Shown here piece after piece: positions 9,256 through 17,310 of a DNA stretch of 64,000 nt. Position 1 is the stretch's first letter. Every line of letters begins with the position of its first letter. The DNA is from Atopostipes sp964624875 (GTDB lineage Bacteria > Bacillota > Bacilli > Lactobacillales > Carnobacteriaceae_A). Location of the stretch: assembly GCA_964624875.1 (NCBI GenBank), contig CAZUZA010000002.1, forward strand, positions 13,690 through 77,689. Reading direction: 5' to 3'. The notes under the pieces are model-generated. The model saw only the letters and a program-made list of their open reading frames with translations. It made no database searches and was not told the origin of the DNA. The position numbers and the translations under genes are program-made.

Positions 9256-10551
9256 ATGGAAAGAATTACGATTATTCAGTCGAAAGACTATGTAGATCAA
9301 GAAGTACAAATTAAAGGTTGGGTTGCTAATAAACGCTCAAGTGGAAAGATTGCTTTCTTACAATTACGTGATGGCTCAGCTTATTTCCAAGGTATTGTTT
9401 TAAAAAATGAAGTAGGGCAAGAAGTATTTGACCTTGCAACGCATCTAACACAAGAAACGTCTGTAATCATTACAGGAACGATTCAAGAAGATTCTCGTTC
9501 AAACTTTGGTTATGAAATTCATGTGAAAGAAATTGAAGTTGTTGGTGAATCAGAAGATTACCCAATTACACCTAAAGAACACGGAACAGATTTCTTAATG
9601 GATAACCGTCATTTATGGTTACGTTCATCAAAACAACATGCGATTATGTTAGTTCGTAACGAGATGATTCGTGCAACATACGAATTTTTCAATAACAAAG
9701 GCTTTGTAAATATCGATTCACCTATTTTAACAGCAGTTGCTGGTGAAAATACAACGGATCTATTCCACATTGACTACTTTGAAGATGATGCATACTTAGC
9801 ACAAACTGGGCAATTGCATGCGGAAGCTGCAGCAATGGCATTTGGAAAAGTCTTTACATTTGGACCTACTTTCCGTGCAGAGAAATCTAAAACACGTCGT
9901 CACTTAACGGAGTTTTGGATGGTTGAGCCTGAAATTGCTTTTGCAACTCAAGAAGAATCTCTTGAAATTCAAGAACAATATGTTGCTCACTTAGTACAAA
10001 GTGTATTAGACAATTGTGATTATGCATTAGACGTATTAGAACGCGATAAAGAAGTATTGAAAAAATACACGAACTTACCTTATCCACGTATTTCATATGA
10101 CGATGCAATTAAACTGCTTCAAGAAAATGATTACGATGTAGAGTGGGGCGTTGACTTTGGTTCTCCTGAAGAAACATTTATTGCTAACCAATATGATCAA
10201 CCTGTCTTTATTTTGAACTATCCTAAAGAAATTAAACCATTCTACATGCCGTTACATCCAGATCGTGACGATGTTGTATTATGTGCAGACTTAATTGCAC
10301 CAGAAGGATACGGAGAAGTCATCGGTGGTTCACAACGTGAATCGGACTATGAAACACTAAAACAAAACATTATTGATTTTGGTCTAAACGTAGAAGATTA
10401 CGAATGGTATTTAGATTTACGTCGTTATGGTTCAGTAACAACTGCTGGTTTCGGATTAGGTCTAGAGCGTGCAGTTACTTGGATTACAGGAACTAAACAT
10501 ATCCGTGAATCTATTCCATTCCCAAGACTGTTAAACAGACTTACACCTTAA
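9256..10551 (+). CDS. asnS: Asparaginyl-tRNA synthetase
   Basis: Class IIb aminoacyl-tRNA synthetase charging tRNA-Asn. It is 431 aa, the usual 430. N-terminal OB-fold anticodon-binding domain (about 1-110, VQIKGWVANKRSSGKIAFL), then the catalytic core with motif 2 FGPTFRAEKS followed by RRHLTEFWMVEPE, and motif 3 GFGLGLERAVTW near the C-terminus. The RHLTEFWMVEPE pattern fits AsnRS rather than AspRS. It precedes dnaD-nth, the standard Bacilli order. Confidence 0.97.
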   Translation: MERITIIQSKDYVDQEVQIKGWVANKRSSGKIAFLQLRDGSAYFQGIVLKNEVGQEVFDLATHLTQETSVIITGTIQEDSRSNFGYEIHVKEIEVVGESEDYPITPKEHGTDFLMDNRHLWLRSSKQHAIMLVRNEMIRATYEFFNNKGFVNIDSPILTAVAGENTTDLFHIDYFEDDAYLAQTGQLHAEAAAMAFGKVFTFGPTFRAEKSKTRRHLTEFWMVEPEIAFATQEESLEIQEQYVAHLVQSVLDNCDYALDVLERDKEVLKKYTNLPYPRISYDDAIKLLQENDYDVEWGVDFGSPEETFIANQYDQPVFILNYPKEIKPFYMPLHPDRDDVVLCADLIAPEGYGEVIGGSQRESDYETLKQNIIDFGLNVEDYEWYLDLRRYGSVTTAGFGLGLERAVTWITGTKHIRESIPFPRLLNRLTP

Positions 10552-10575
10552 TATTAAAAGAAAAGAGTGCCATAA

Positions 10576-11301
10576 ATGTCGAATGAAATAATCAAAAAGT
10601 GGATTGACGAAGGACAAACTGTCCTTCCGACACTCTTGTTAATGCATTATAGAGATTTAGGACTCTCTAACAATGAATTAGTTCTTATTTTACAATTAAA
10701 ATCGTATATGGATAAGGGCATTCCTTTTCCAAATACAGATATTATTGCTAAAAACATGCATTTATCTGAAGAAAATGTCTTTAGAGCGATATATCAATTA
10801 ACCAAAAAAAAAGTATTATCTATTGAAACGACTGAAGATGAGAATGGTTTGACCCAGGATGCGTACTCATTGAATTTATTGTGGGAAAAATTAATCGTTC
10901 ACTTAAATCAAATGAGGACAACGGAAGAAATTGAAGTAGAGGAAAAGACGACAAAGAATTTATATCAAATTTTTGAACAAGAATTTGGTCGTCCTTTATC
11001 ACCAATTGAAATGGAAACACTTGTCATGTGGGTAGAAGAAGATAAATATTCTCATGAATTGATTCAGATGGCTCTAAGAGAAGCTGTTCTAAGTCAAGTG
11101 TATAACTTCAAATATATTGATCGTATTTTATTAAACTGGGAAAAGAAAAATATCCAGACAAAAGATCAAGTCGAAAAAGAATCGAAGAAATATCGAGACG
11201 AGTCGTCAAAAAATAGTTTTCAAAATAATGATACGAAAAGGACATCAGATCCTGTTCCAATGATCAATTGGTTGAAAGATTTAAATAATTCTAATAAATA
11301 G
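10576..11301 (+). CDS. dnaD: DnaD replication initiation protein
   Basis: DnaD-family primosomal protein that helps load the replicative helicase at oriC and at restart sites. 241 aa: an N-terminal winged-helix oligomerisation domain (about 1-100, starting WIDEGQTVLPTLLLMHYRDL) and a C-terminal DnaB_2/DDBH2 domain (about 125-200, FEQEFGRPLSPIEMETLVMW and the YIDRILLNWEKKNI motif). The C-tail is charged and probably disordered. The stop codon overlaps the ribosome binding site of nth. Confidence 0.94.
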   Translation: MSNEIIKKWIDEGQTVLPTLLLMHYRDLGLSNNELVLILQLKSYMDKGIPFPNTDIIAKNMHLSEENVFRAIYQLTKKKVLSIETTEDENGLTQDAYSLNLLWEKLIVHLNQMRTTEEIEVEEKTTKNLYQIFEQEFGRPLSPIEMETLVMWVEEDKYSHELIQMALREAVLSQVYNFKYIDRILLNWEKKNIQTKDQVEKESKKYRDESSKNSFQNNDTKRTSDPVPMINWLKDLNNSNK

Positions 11302-11312
11302 GAGTAGATTTT

Positions 11313-11957
11313 TTGCCAGATTCTCAGAATTTATTAAATAATGTTGAAACTGTAAAAGTCATTGAAGCAATGGGGAAAATGTTCCCAGAAGCTAAAGCTG
11401 AGCTTGATCATAAGTCACCATTTGAATTACTAATTGCAGTGATTTTAAGTGCACAGACGACTGATATCGGCGTGAATAAAGTAACTCCTGAACTATTCAG
11501 AGCTTACCCGTCACCCCAAGAAATGATGCATGCTGAATTATCCGATTTAGAAGATAAATTAAAAACAATCGGCCTATTCCGAAACAAAGCGAAATTTATC
11601 AAAAAGACCGCTACTAAACTAGTGGAAGAGTTTGGAGGCGTGGTTCCTTCAAACCGTAAAGACTTAGAGAGTTTACCAGGAGTAGGGAGAAAGACCGCAA
11701 ACGTTGTATTAAGTGTTGCATTTGGACAACCAGCGATTGCAGTGGATACTCATGTGGAACGCATTACTAAAAAGTTTCATATTGCTGATGAGAAAGCTTC
11801 TGTTATCCAGGTCGAAAGAACACTAATGGAAAAATTACCAGAGCATTTATGGTCAAGAGCACATCATTGGCTCATATTCTTTGGTCGTTACCAATGTCCT
11901 GCGCGTAAGCATGATCATGATGAATGTATCGCACGAGTCAGAGCACATATGGAATAA
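11313..11957 (+). CDS. nth: Endonuclease III, degenerate Fe-S site
   Basis: Base-excision-repair DNA glycosylase/AP lyase for oxidised pyrimidines, 214 aa from TTG 11313 (GGAG at 11301-11304). The helix-hairpin-helix LPGVGRKTANVVL with catalytic Lys127 and AVDTHVERI with Asp145 are intact. The C-terminal [4Fe-4S] loop, normally C-x6-C-x2-C-x5-C, is reduced to C195 and C205, and the protein ends nine residues after C205. No alternative frame restores the motif. It is likely an active glycosylase without the cluster. Last gene of the ypmB-asnS-dnaD-nth unit. Confidence 0.93.
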   Translation: MPDSQNLLNNVETVKVIEAMGKMFPEAKAELDHKSPFELLIAVILSAQTTDIGVNKVTPELFRAYPSPQEMMHAELSDLEDKLKTIGLFRNKAKFIKKTATKLVEEFGGVVPSNRKDLESLPGVGRKTANVVLSVAFGQPAIAVDTHVERITKKFHIADEKASVIQVERTLMEKLPEHLWSRAHHWLIFFGRYQCPARKHDHDECIARVRAHME

Positions 11958-11964
11958 AAAGTGG

Positions 11965-12004
11965 ACGACTAAACGTGGAAGTATACTCGTTTAGTCGTCT
12001 TTTG
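11965..12004 (+). terminator. Terminator after nth
   Basis: Perfect 12-bp stem GACGACTAAACG (11965-11976) / CGTTTAGTCGTC (11989-12000), then TTTT. Confidence 0.9.
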
Positions 12005-12020
12005 ATTTCTTGGTTTTTAT

Positions 12021-12045
12021 GGGTTCAAATCCCCCATTTTCCGTA
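12021..12045 (+). repeat. 25-bp copy of the tRNA-Ser 3' end
   Basis: These 25 bases are identical to the T-arm 3' half, acceptor strand, discriminator and two flanking bases of the tRNA-Ser gene (plus-strand 18344-18368), but in inverted orientation. The match stops sharply at both ends. No other tRNA part is present, so this is a fragment and not a second gene. Possible remnant of an integration site. Confidence 0.85.
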
Positions 12046-12100
12046 GATCATTTTAAGACATAATTATGATTAACAGGATTAAAGATATCCCAAAATAAAA

Positions 12101-12129
12101 TTGTATGTCTACTTTAGATTTAGTATGAT
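12101..12129 (+). promoter_or_regulatory. Putative promoter of rhodanese gene
   Basis: TTGTAT (12101-12106), 17-bp spacer, TATGAT (12124-12129); the gene starts 30 bp later behind GAGGAGGAA. The rest of 12046-12158 shows nothing else recognisable. Confidence 0.5.
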
Positions 12130-12158
12130 TATAGTAATACATATGAGGAGGAATATTC

Positions 12159-12467
12159 ATGAATCATATTTCAATTGAAGATTTTCATCAAGTCGTTTTA
12201 GAACAAGGTGCTGGTAATGTAGACATTGTAGATGTTCGAGCAGCAGAAAAGTTCGAGAGCGCCCATATTAAAGGTGCAATTAACCTACCATTAAGTCAAC
12301 TAGAGGCTAATCTTAATCAATTAGACAAGAGCAAACATTACTACGTGATTTGCCAAGCAGAACGTTTTTCGCGTCAAGGAACTGAAATACTAAATAATAA
12401 TGGTTTTGAAGCTACAAACGTAACCGCTGGCATGAATGATTATCCAGGTGAAACGGTATCTAGTTAA
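12159..12467 (+). CDS. Single-domain rhodanese-like protein
   Basis: A 102-aa rhodanese-homology protein. It carries the CH2A-type VDVRAAEKFESAHIKGAINLPL motif in shortened form (about 25-46) and an active-site loop starting at Cys65 (ICQAERFSRQG), so it is likely a persulfide-carrying sulfurtransferase. The loop deviates from the common CxxGxRS. The specific partner is unknown. It is monocistronic, with its own promoter and a terminator shared with convergent rqcH. Confidence 0.88.
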   Translation: MNHISIEDFHQVVLEQGAGNVDIVDVRAAEKFESAHIKGAINLPLSQLEANLNQLDKSKHYYVICQAERFSRQGTEILNNNGFEATNVTAGMNDYPGETVSS

Positions 12468-12490
12468 CTAAGAAGTCATGTAATATAGAA

Positions 12491-12534
12491 AAAACCACTC
12501 ATTTTAGCAGCAATTGCTTAAGTGAGTGGTTTTT
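12491..12534. terminator. Bidirectional terminator, rhodanese / rqcH
   Basis: AAAACCACTCA (12491-12501) pairs with TGAGTGGTTTT (12523-12533). It has T runs on both strands between the convergent genes. Confidence 0.88.
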
Positions 12535-12541
12535 GTGTGCT

Positions 12542-14245
12542 TTAATGTGCGTTCGTTTTCAATTCTCTAATAATATTTTTATCTGGTGTAACAAAGACAG
12601 TATTTTGATTTTCATAGATTACATAACCTGGTTTAGCACCATTTGGTTTATTTACATGTTTAATTTGAGTGTAATCTACTGGGACAGAAGAGGACATACG
12701 GTATTTGCTGTTATATGCCGCTAAGATTGCTGCTTCTTCTATTGTTTGGTCACTTGGGTTGTCGTTACGAATAACGACGTGAGAGCCCGGAATATCCTTC
12801 GTATGGAGCCACCAATCGGTTTTATTTGCTGTGCGCATGGTCAACTCATCGTTTTGTTTATTGTTTTTACCAACATAAATGACATCCCCGTCAGTAGAAA
12901 CATACTTCTCAGGTTTAGACACATTTTTCTTTTTCTTCACATTCCGTCTTTGTTTCTTTAAATACCCTTGTTCACGCAACTCATCTCGGATATCTTCAAT
13001 ATCTTGGCTGGATGCGATTTCTAATTGTGCAAGTAAGGAATCTAAATATTCAGTCTCTTGCTTTGTTAATGGAATTTGTTCTTCGAGATGTTGCTTTCTA
13101 TTTTTCATCTTCTGGTAACGATTAAAATACCATTGAGCATTCTGAGCAGGGGACTTCTGTGGGTCTAATTCAATATGAATGAGTGAACTATCATCATAGA
13201 AGTTCTCTAACTCAACTTCTTTCATCCCGTGTTCCACTGTGTGCAGATAGGCTGTTAGTACTTCGCCTTTAATACGTAAGTTTTCAGCATCATCCGTCGC
13301 TTTATATTCATCATATAGTTTCCTTAATTTATTCTCATTCTTTTTAAGTTCATTTTTAAGGAGTTGCGATAAATCGTTTGATTGCTGATTGACTCGATCC
13401 CGTTCGGCTTTATTTTCATAATATTCGTCTAACAAGTCACCTAGAGTAGGGAAGTGAGCCTTCTCGCCTTCTGTTGTATCATAATCCAATGCCGTAAAGT
13501 AAGCATGCTGTTTGTTTTCTGTTAACGTAGGCTGGATTTTATTAGCTGCATATATACCTATGAAATCCTTAAAGACGGTTGTAGGAGAAGAGTCCTCCTC
13601 ATTCTCAATTCTATATAAAAGTTCTTTAGCAGAATCTCGACCAAATCCTTGAAATGTGGATTGAATATTTGATATTCTCTCTTTTAAAGATTCACCTTGA
13701 ATGACAACTTCTTCATTGTATGAAAAAGGATTCACTGAATCTTGCGCAGGGGCAGGTCTGTATTCTGCACCTGGTAACAATGTACGGTAAGAGTTTAAAC
13801 TCGGTGGAACATGTTTAACGGCTTCATATAATTTGTTTTCTGTTTTATTCACTAATAGGATATTACTGTGACGCCCCATTATTTCAACTATTAAATGGTA
13901 ATGTTGTTCGTCACCTAATTCATCTCGACCAGTTAAAGTAAATTCAATAATTCGGTCATTTTCAACTTGTTGGATATCAACCACAATGGAGCTCTCAATA
14001 TATTTTCTTAACACCATACAAAACTGAGGAGCTTGCTGTGGGTTTTCATAACTCATATTTGTCAACTGCACTCTTGCATACTGAGAATGTGCAGACAATA
14101 GTAAGTGATAGTTTTTCCTGTTTGCTCTTATTCTTAGTATAATTTCATTTGAAAAGGGCTGGTGGATTTTTGAAATGCGTCCACCTAAGATCGTTTCTCG
14201 TAGTTCTTCAACAATTGCGTGTGTAAATAATCCATCATAAGACAT
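12542..14245 (-). CDS. rqcH: Ribosome quality-control factor RqcH (NFACT family, FbpA/Rqc2)
   Basis: NEMF-family protein that binds stalled 50S subunits and recruits tRNA-Ala to add C-terminal alanine tails for degradation; older annotations call it fibronectin-binding protein A. 567 aa: NFACT-N (about 1-180), coiled coil (about 270-430, rich in KNELKKNENKLRKL-type helices) and NFACT-R (about 440-560, with WWLHTKDIPGSHVVIR). I start at ATG 14245; the in-frame GTG three codons upstream is inside the AAGGTG site. Divergent from the MarR gene. Confidence 0.93.
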   Translation of the reverse strand: MSYDGLFTHAIVEELRETILGGRISKIHQPFSNEIILRIRANRKNYHLLLSAHSQYARVQLTNMSYENPQQAPQFCMVLRKYIESSIVVDIQQVENDRIIEFTLTGRDELGDEQHYHLIVEIMGRHSNILLVNKTENKLYEAVKHVPPSLNSYRTLLPGAEYRPAPAQDSVNPFSYNEEVVIQGESLKERISNIQSTFQGFGRDSAKELLYRIENEEDSSPTTVFKDFIGIYAANKIQPTLTENKQHAYFTALDYDTTEGEKAHFPTLGDLLDEYYENKAERDRVNQQSNDLSQLLKNELKKNENKLRKLYDEYKATDDAENLRIKGEVLTAYLHTVEHGMKEVELENFYDDSSLIHIELDPQKSPAQNAQWYFNRYQKMKNRKQHLEEQIPLTKQETEYLDSLLAQLEIASSQDIEDIRDELREQGYLKKQRRNVKKKKNVSKPEKYVSTDGDVIYVGKNNKQNDELTMRTANKTDWWLHTKDIPGSHVVIRNDNPSDQTIEEAAILAAYNSKYRMSSSVPVDYTQIKHVNKPNGAKPGYVIYENQNTVFVTPDKNIIRELKTNAH

Positions 14246-14278
14246 TATAATCACCTTCTGTTTACGTTTCGTTCTCTT

Positions 14279-14287
14279 AGTATAACA
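14279..14287 (-). promoter_or_regulatory. Putative rqcH promoter (extended -10)
   Basis: The minus strand reads TGTTATACT, an extended -10 about 35 bp before the rqcH start; no good -35 is seen. Confidence 0.4.
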
Positions 14288-14341
14288 TTATAGGTAAAAA
14301 TATTCATACATTCTATATTAGCTATCCTTTAGATTGTTAAC

Positions 14342-14356
14342 CTTTGTTACACAAAG
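14342..14356. promoter_or_regulatory. Palindrome in rqcH-marR intergenic region
   Basis: CTTTGT-TAC-ACAAAG, a perfect 6+6 inverted repeat with a 3-bp centre. No T run follows, so it looks like an operator rather than a terminator. The binding protein is unknown. Confidence 0.35.
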
Positions 14357-14414
14357 ATTAAAACGTCATAATAGAACCTCTAGAAATTTACTTGTAAAAA
14401 CAAATATGGTAAAG

Positions 14415-14444
14415 TTGACTTATACAAATAGATAGTTTTATCTA
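14415..14444 (+). promoter_or_regulatory. MarR-gene promoter with overlapping palindromic operator
   Basis: TTGACT (-35, 14415-14420) is followed at 17 bp by TTATCT (-10, 14438-14443). The perfect palindrome TAGATA-GTTT-TATCTA (14429-14444) covers the -10 region, a layout typical of MarR autorepression. Confidence 0.5.
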
Positions 14445-14468
14445 CAAACTAAGTTGGAGGAAATAACT

Positions 14469-14900
14469 ATGACTAGAAAAGTGGACATAAAAGACATGTT
14501 AAAAAATATGTCTGATTTCAATACACAGTATTTACACATTAAAAAGAATATATTATCAAAGCAAAATATTAATGCATCGACTGTAAACCTTGTTTCAATT
14601 ATTGGCGATGAGACGATGACATTAAAAGAGATTACTGAAATAAGCGAATTAGATAAATCAACCGTATCTAGACAGATTAATGTATTAGTAAAAGAAAAAT
14701 TAGTTACTAGAAATGTTGGAGAAGATAAACGTTTTTCGTATTTTGAACTGACAGATGAGGCAAAAGTAGTCTACCAGCAATACATAACTGACTTTGTTGA
14801 ATATGTAGATCAAGCTTTAAAAGGTTGGTCAGAAGAAGAAAAACAAATGTTTTTAGTTTTAATTGGCCGTGCAAATTATAGCTTTTCAAACAATAATTAA
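14469..14900 (+). CDS. MarR-family transcriptional regulator
   Basis: A 143-aa winged-helix dimer-type regulator. The DNA-recognition segment MTLKEITEISELDKSTVSRQ followed by INVLVKEKLVTRN and a beta-wing (GEDKRFSYFELTD) is clear at about 50-100. The start is ATG 14469 with GGAGG 14456-14460; the TTG at 14454 lies in the ribosome binding site. It probably represses its own promoter through the palindrome over the -10. It is followed at 16 bp by the YrrS-like gene, so it may control that gene and the GTPase; ligand and regulon are unknown. Confidence 0.88.
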   Translation: MTRKVDIKDMLKNMSDFNTQYLHIKKNILSKQNINASTVNLVSIIGDETMTLKEITEISELDKSTVSRQINVLVKEKLVTRNVGEDKRFSYFELTDEAKVVYQQYITDFVEYVDQALKGWSEEEKQMFLVLIGRANYSFSNNN

Positions 14901-14916
14901 CCTATGAGGTGTAAAG

Positions 14917-15603
14917 ATGGATCCTAAAAATTCTAGACAGGCAAGAAAAAGACAAGAACAACAAGGAAATGAACCTATTCAAAATACCAGTGTGAATAAG
15001 AACTACTATATTATCATTGGAATTTTAGTAGTCATTTTAGGACTCTTGATTTTCTATATATTTAATCGAGATGATAAAAATGATAATCTTAGCACAGATG
15101 ATCAGACAGAGTTAGCCGACGAAAATAATGGCGTAGAAGAACCTGTTGGAGAAACTGATTCTAATGATTCTACCGACTCAACAGAGACTTCTGAGACAGA
15201 CTTACCAGAAGAGAATGATGTTGCAGATTCTGAAGAGGGTACTGAGGAAACTACGGAGGATGAAGCTGAAGATTCCGTCGATACTGGAAATGAATCAGCT
15301 ATAGATGTTGGAGAGTCTGTAGAGTTAGAAGAAAATGCCGTACATGATCCAAATCACTCCATTAATTTCAATGAGGGCTCTGCCGATCGTTTAGCGATTA
15401 ATAATGAAGTTATGGCCGTTACTGGATTAGGGACAGATTTAATCGAGTGGTGGATTGGTGGAGATGGGGCAGGTCGTGTGGTAGCAACGGTGTCAAATCC
15501 AAGTGCATCTGAGGTTTATGAAGTATATTTACAATACGGAAATGGCGAATGGCACGCGACAAGTATGAGACGTCTATCTGAGATACCAACCGATTTTGAA
15601 TAA
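14917..15603 (+). CDS. YrrS-like membrane-anchored protein (DUF1510)
   Basis: A 228-aa bitopic membrane protein: a short basic cytoplasmic N-terminus, one transmembrane helix (about 28-49, YYIIIGILVVILGLLIFYIF), a long Asp/Glu/Ser/Thr-rich linker (about 52-150) and a small C-terminal domain (about 155-228) with GTDLIEWWIGGDGAGRVVAT, which resembles DUF1510 of B. subtilis YrrS. YrrS is linked to a penicillin-binding protein in Bacillus; none adjoins it here. The acidic linker probably crosses the wall zone. Function unproven. Confidence 0.75.
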   Translation: MDPKNSRQARKRQEQQGNEPIQNTSVNKNYYIIIGILVVILGLLIFYIFNRDDKNDNLSTDDQTELADENNGVEEPVGETDSNDSTDSTETSETDLPEENDVADSEEGTEETTEDEAEDSVDTGNESAIDVGESVELEENAVHDPNHSINFNEGSADRLAINNEVMAVTGLGTDLIEWWIGGDGAGRVVATVSNPSASEVYEVYLQYGNGEWHATSMRRLSEIPTDFE

Positions 15604-15634
15604 GTCGTTTTAAGCAATAGTTAGGAGCATGTTT

Positions 15635-16861
15635 GTGAAAAATATTGATAAGCATTTTGACGTTGCACAAGAAATACTTGACGTAACAGAAAAAGAGTTA
15701 AAAAATCTAACTCCCGTAAACATACTCATTGTTGGGAAAAGTGGAGTTGGGAAAAGTACATTAATAAATAGTGTTTTTAGAGAACGAATAGCTGATACAG
15801 GCATAGGTAAGCCTGTGACAAAACATTTGCAAAAAATAAATCGAAGTGATGTTCCGATTACTTTATATGATACAAGAGGTTTAGAGTTAGATCCTAAGGT
15901 GCAGAAACAAGTTCAAAATGAAATTTATTCTGTTATTGATGACAATAAAGCTACAAATGATGCGATTCATGTTGCATATTATTGTATACAAGCTACCTCT
16001 TCACGAATAGAAGAATCTGAAATACAAATGATTGAAGCAATCTCGAAAAAGATACCGGTTATTTTAGTATTAACACAATCAATCGGAGAGCAAGCAAAAG
16101 ACTTTCATACGTATCTTGAAGAACAAAACTTACCGGTTGCAGCAGTACATAGCGTACTTGCTCAACCATATGTTATTTCTGATGATTACACGCTACAAGC
16201 TTTTGGCTTAAAAGAACTAATTGAAAGAACGTTTAATTTGATACCAGAGGATGTAAGAAAAGCTTTTAATAACGCCCAGCAAGTAGATATCGATCGAAAA
16301 GTAGAGAGTGCGAAAAACTGGGCTAGAAGATATATCTTAACGACATTTGGAATTGGTTTCATACCTATTCCATTCTCAGACGCCTCTTTGTTGGTTCCCA
16401 TGCAAGTTGCTTTATTAGGTCATATTACGGTTATATTTGGCGTCTCCATCGATAAAGCTACGATACTTAGTATTGTGGCAGCTGTAGGTGGAACGGGAAC
16501 GGCAACTTTTATTGGGCGCTCAATGGTTTCGAATGCGATTAAATTTATACCTGGTGTAGGAACGGTAGTAGGTGGATTAATTAGTGGAACAACAGCGTCC
16601 ATCGTTACAAGAGCCCTTGCTTATAGTTACATTCAAGTATTAAAAGTCATTGCAACAAATGAACTTCATGGCGTTGAAACTTCAACGGATAAAATAGTTG
16701 ATTTAATGCAAGCGCAATTTAAAAAATACATTAAGAGTAGTAAAAATGACTTAAAAGAAAGTTCGACAGAACTTGAAATAACTAAAGATTCCGCTATGAC
16801 AAAAGTGATGATCGCTAAAAGAACGGTAGAGAAATTTTTAAATAATTTTTCACAAAAATAA
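15635..16861 (+). CDS. Membrane-associated GTPase with DUF697-like domain
   Basis: A 408-aa protein with an N-terminal Era/dynamin-like G domain: G1 GKSGVGKST (about 33-41) and G3 DTRG. G4 appears as LTQS rather than NKxD, so guanine recognition is atypical. The C-terminal part (about 225-345) holds Gly-rich hydrophobic helices (IGFIPIPFSDASLLVP, FIPGVGTVVGGLISG) characteristic of DUF697/YcjF-like modules that associate with membranes. GTG 15635 is chosen since AGGAG (15623-15627) is 7 bp upstream; ATG 15629 is too close. Cellular role unknown. Confidence 0.8.
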   Translation: MKNIDKHFDVAQEILDVTEKELKNLTPVNILIVGKSGVGKSTLINSVFRERIADTGIGKPVTKHLQKINRSDVPITLYDTRGLELDPKVQKQVQNEIYSVIDDNKATNDAIHVAYYCIQATSSRIEESEIQMIEAISKKIPVILVLTQSIGEQAKDFHTYLEEQNLPVAAVHSVLAQPYVISDDYTLQAFGLKELIERTFNLIPEDVRKAFNNAQQVDIDRKVESAKNWARRYILTTFGIGFIPIPFSDASLLVPMQVALLGHITVIFGVSIDKATILSIVAAVGGTGTATFIGRSMVSNAIKFIPGVGTVVGGLISGTTASIVTRALAYSYIQVLKVIATNELHGVETSTDKIVDLMQAQFKKYIKSSKNDLKESSTELEITKDSAMTKVMIAKRTVEKFLNNFSQK

Positions 16862-16877
16862 TCAAGAAGGTGAGAAA

Positions 16878-17300
16878 ATGGCTAAAAACATTGACGCTTT
16901 TATAAAAAAGTTAAGAAAGAAAAATATTCGAATGACAACGCAGAGGTTAGCCATTTTAGAAGTTTTGGCTATAGAAAGCAATCATCCTACAGCGTATGAA
17001 ATATATGACGCTGTAAAAGCTGATTTTCCAAATATGAGCATTGCAACAATTTATAATAACTTGAATTTCTTTAAGGAGGCTGGAATACTCATAGAAATGC
17101 CTTTTGAGGAAGGTTCTAGTCGGTTCGATTTAACGGAGACAAGGCACTATCATGCTATTTGTAGTCTTTGTGGAAAAATTGTTGACTTTGATTATCCAGA
17201 ACTAAAAGGGATTAATAATTATGTAGATAAAGAGGCTAATTTTAAAGTAGATGATTATACATTAAGTGTTACTGGTCAATGTAGTGAATGCGTCCTTTAA
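16878..17300 (+). CDS. perR: PerR-type Fur-family repressor
   Basis: A 140-aa Fur-superfamily metalloregulator. It has an N-terminal winged helix (about 15-80), then SRFDLTETRHYHAIC. The PerR regulatory metal ligands all appear present: H36, D84, H90, H92, D103. The structural zinc cysteines are C95/C98 and C135/C138, the second pair very near the C-terminus. D84 and D103 favour a peroxide sensor over Fur or Zur, which is inference. It follows the GTPase gene by 16 bp with an AAGGTGAG site. Confidence 0.85.
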   Translation: MAKNIDAFIKKLRKKNIRMTTQRLAILEVLAIESNHPTAYEIYDAVKADFPNMSIATIYNNLNFFKEAGILIEMPFEEGSSRFDLTETRHYHAICSLCGKIVDFDYPELKGINNYVDKEANFKVDDYTLSVTGQCSECVL

Positions 17301-17310
17301 ATGGGGTAGA

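Noticed and set aside
11894..11990. Frameshift as cause of the missing Nth cysteines
   Set aside because: Translation of the two other forward frames gives no CPxxxxC-type continuation.
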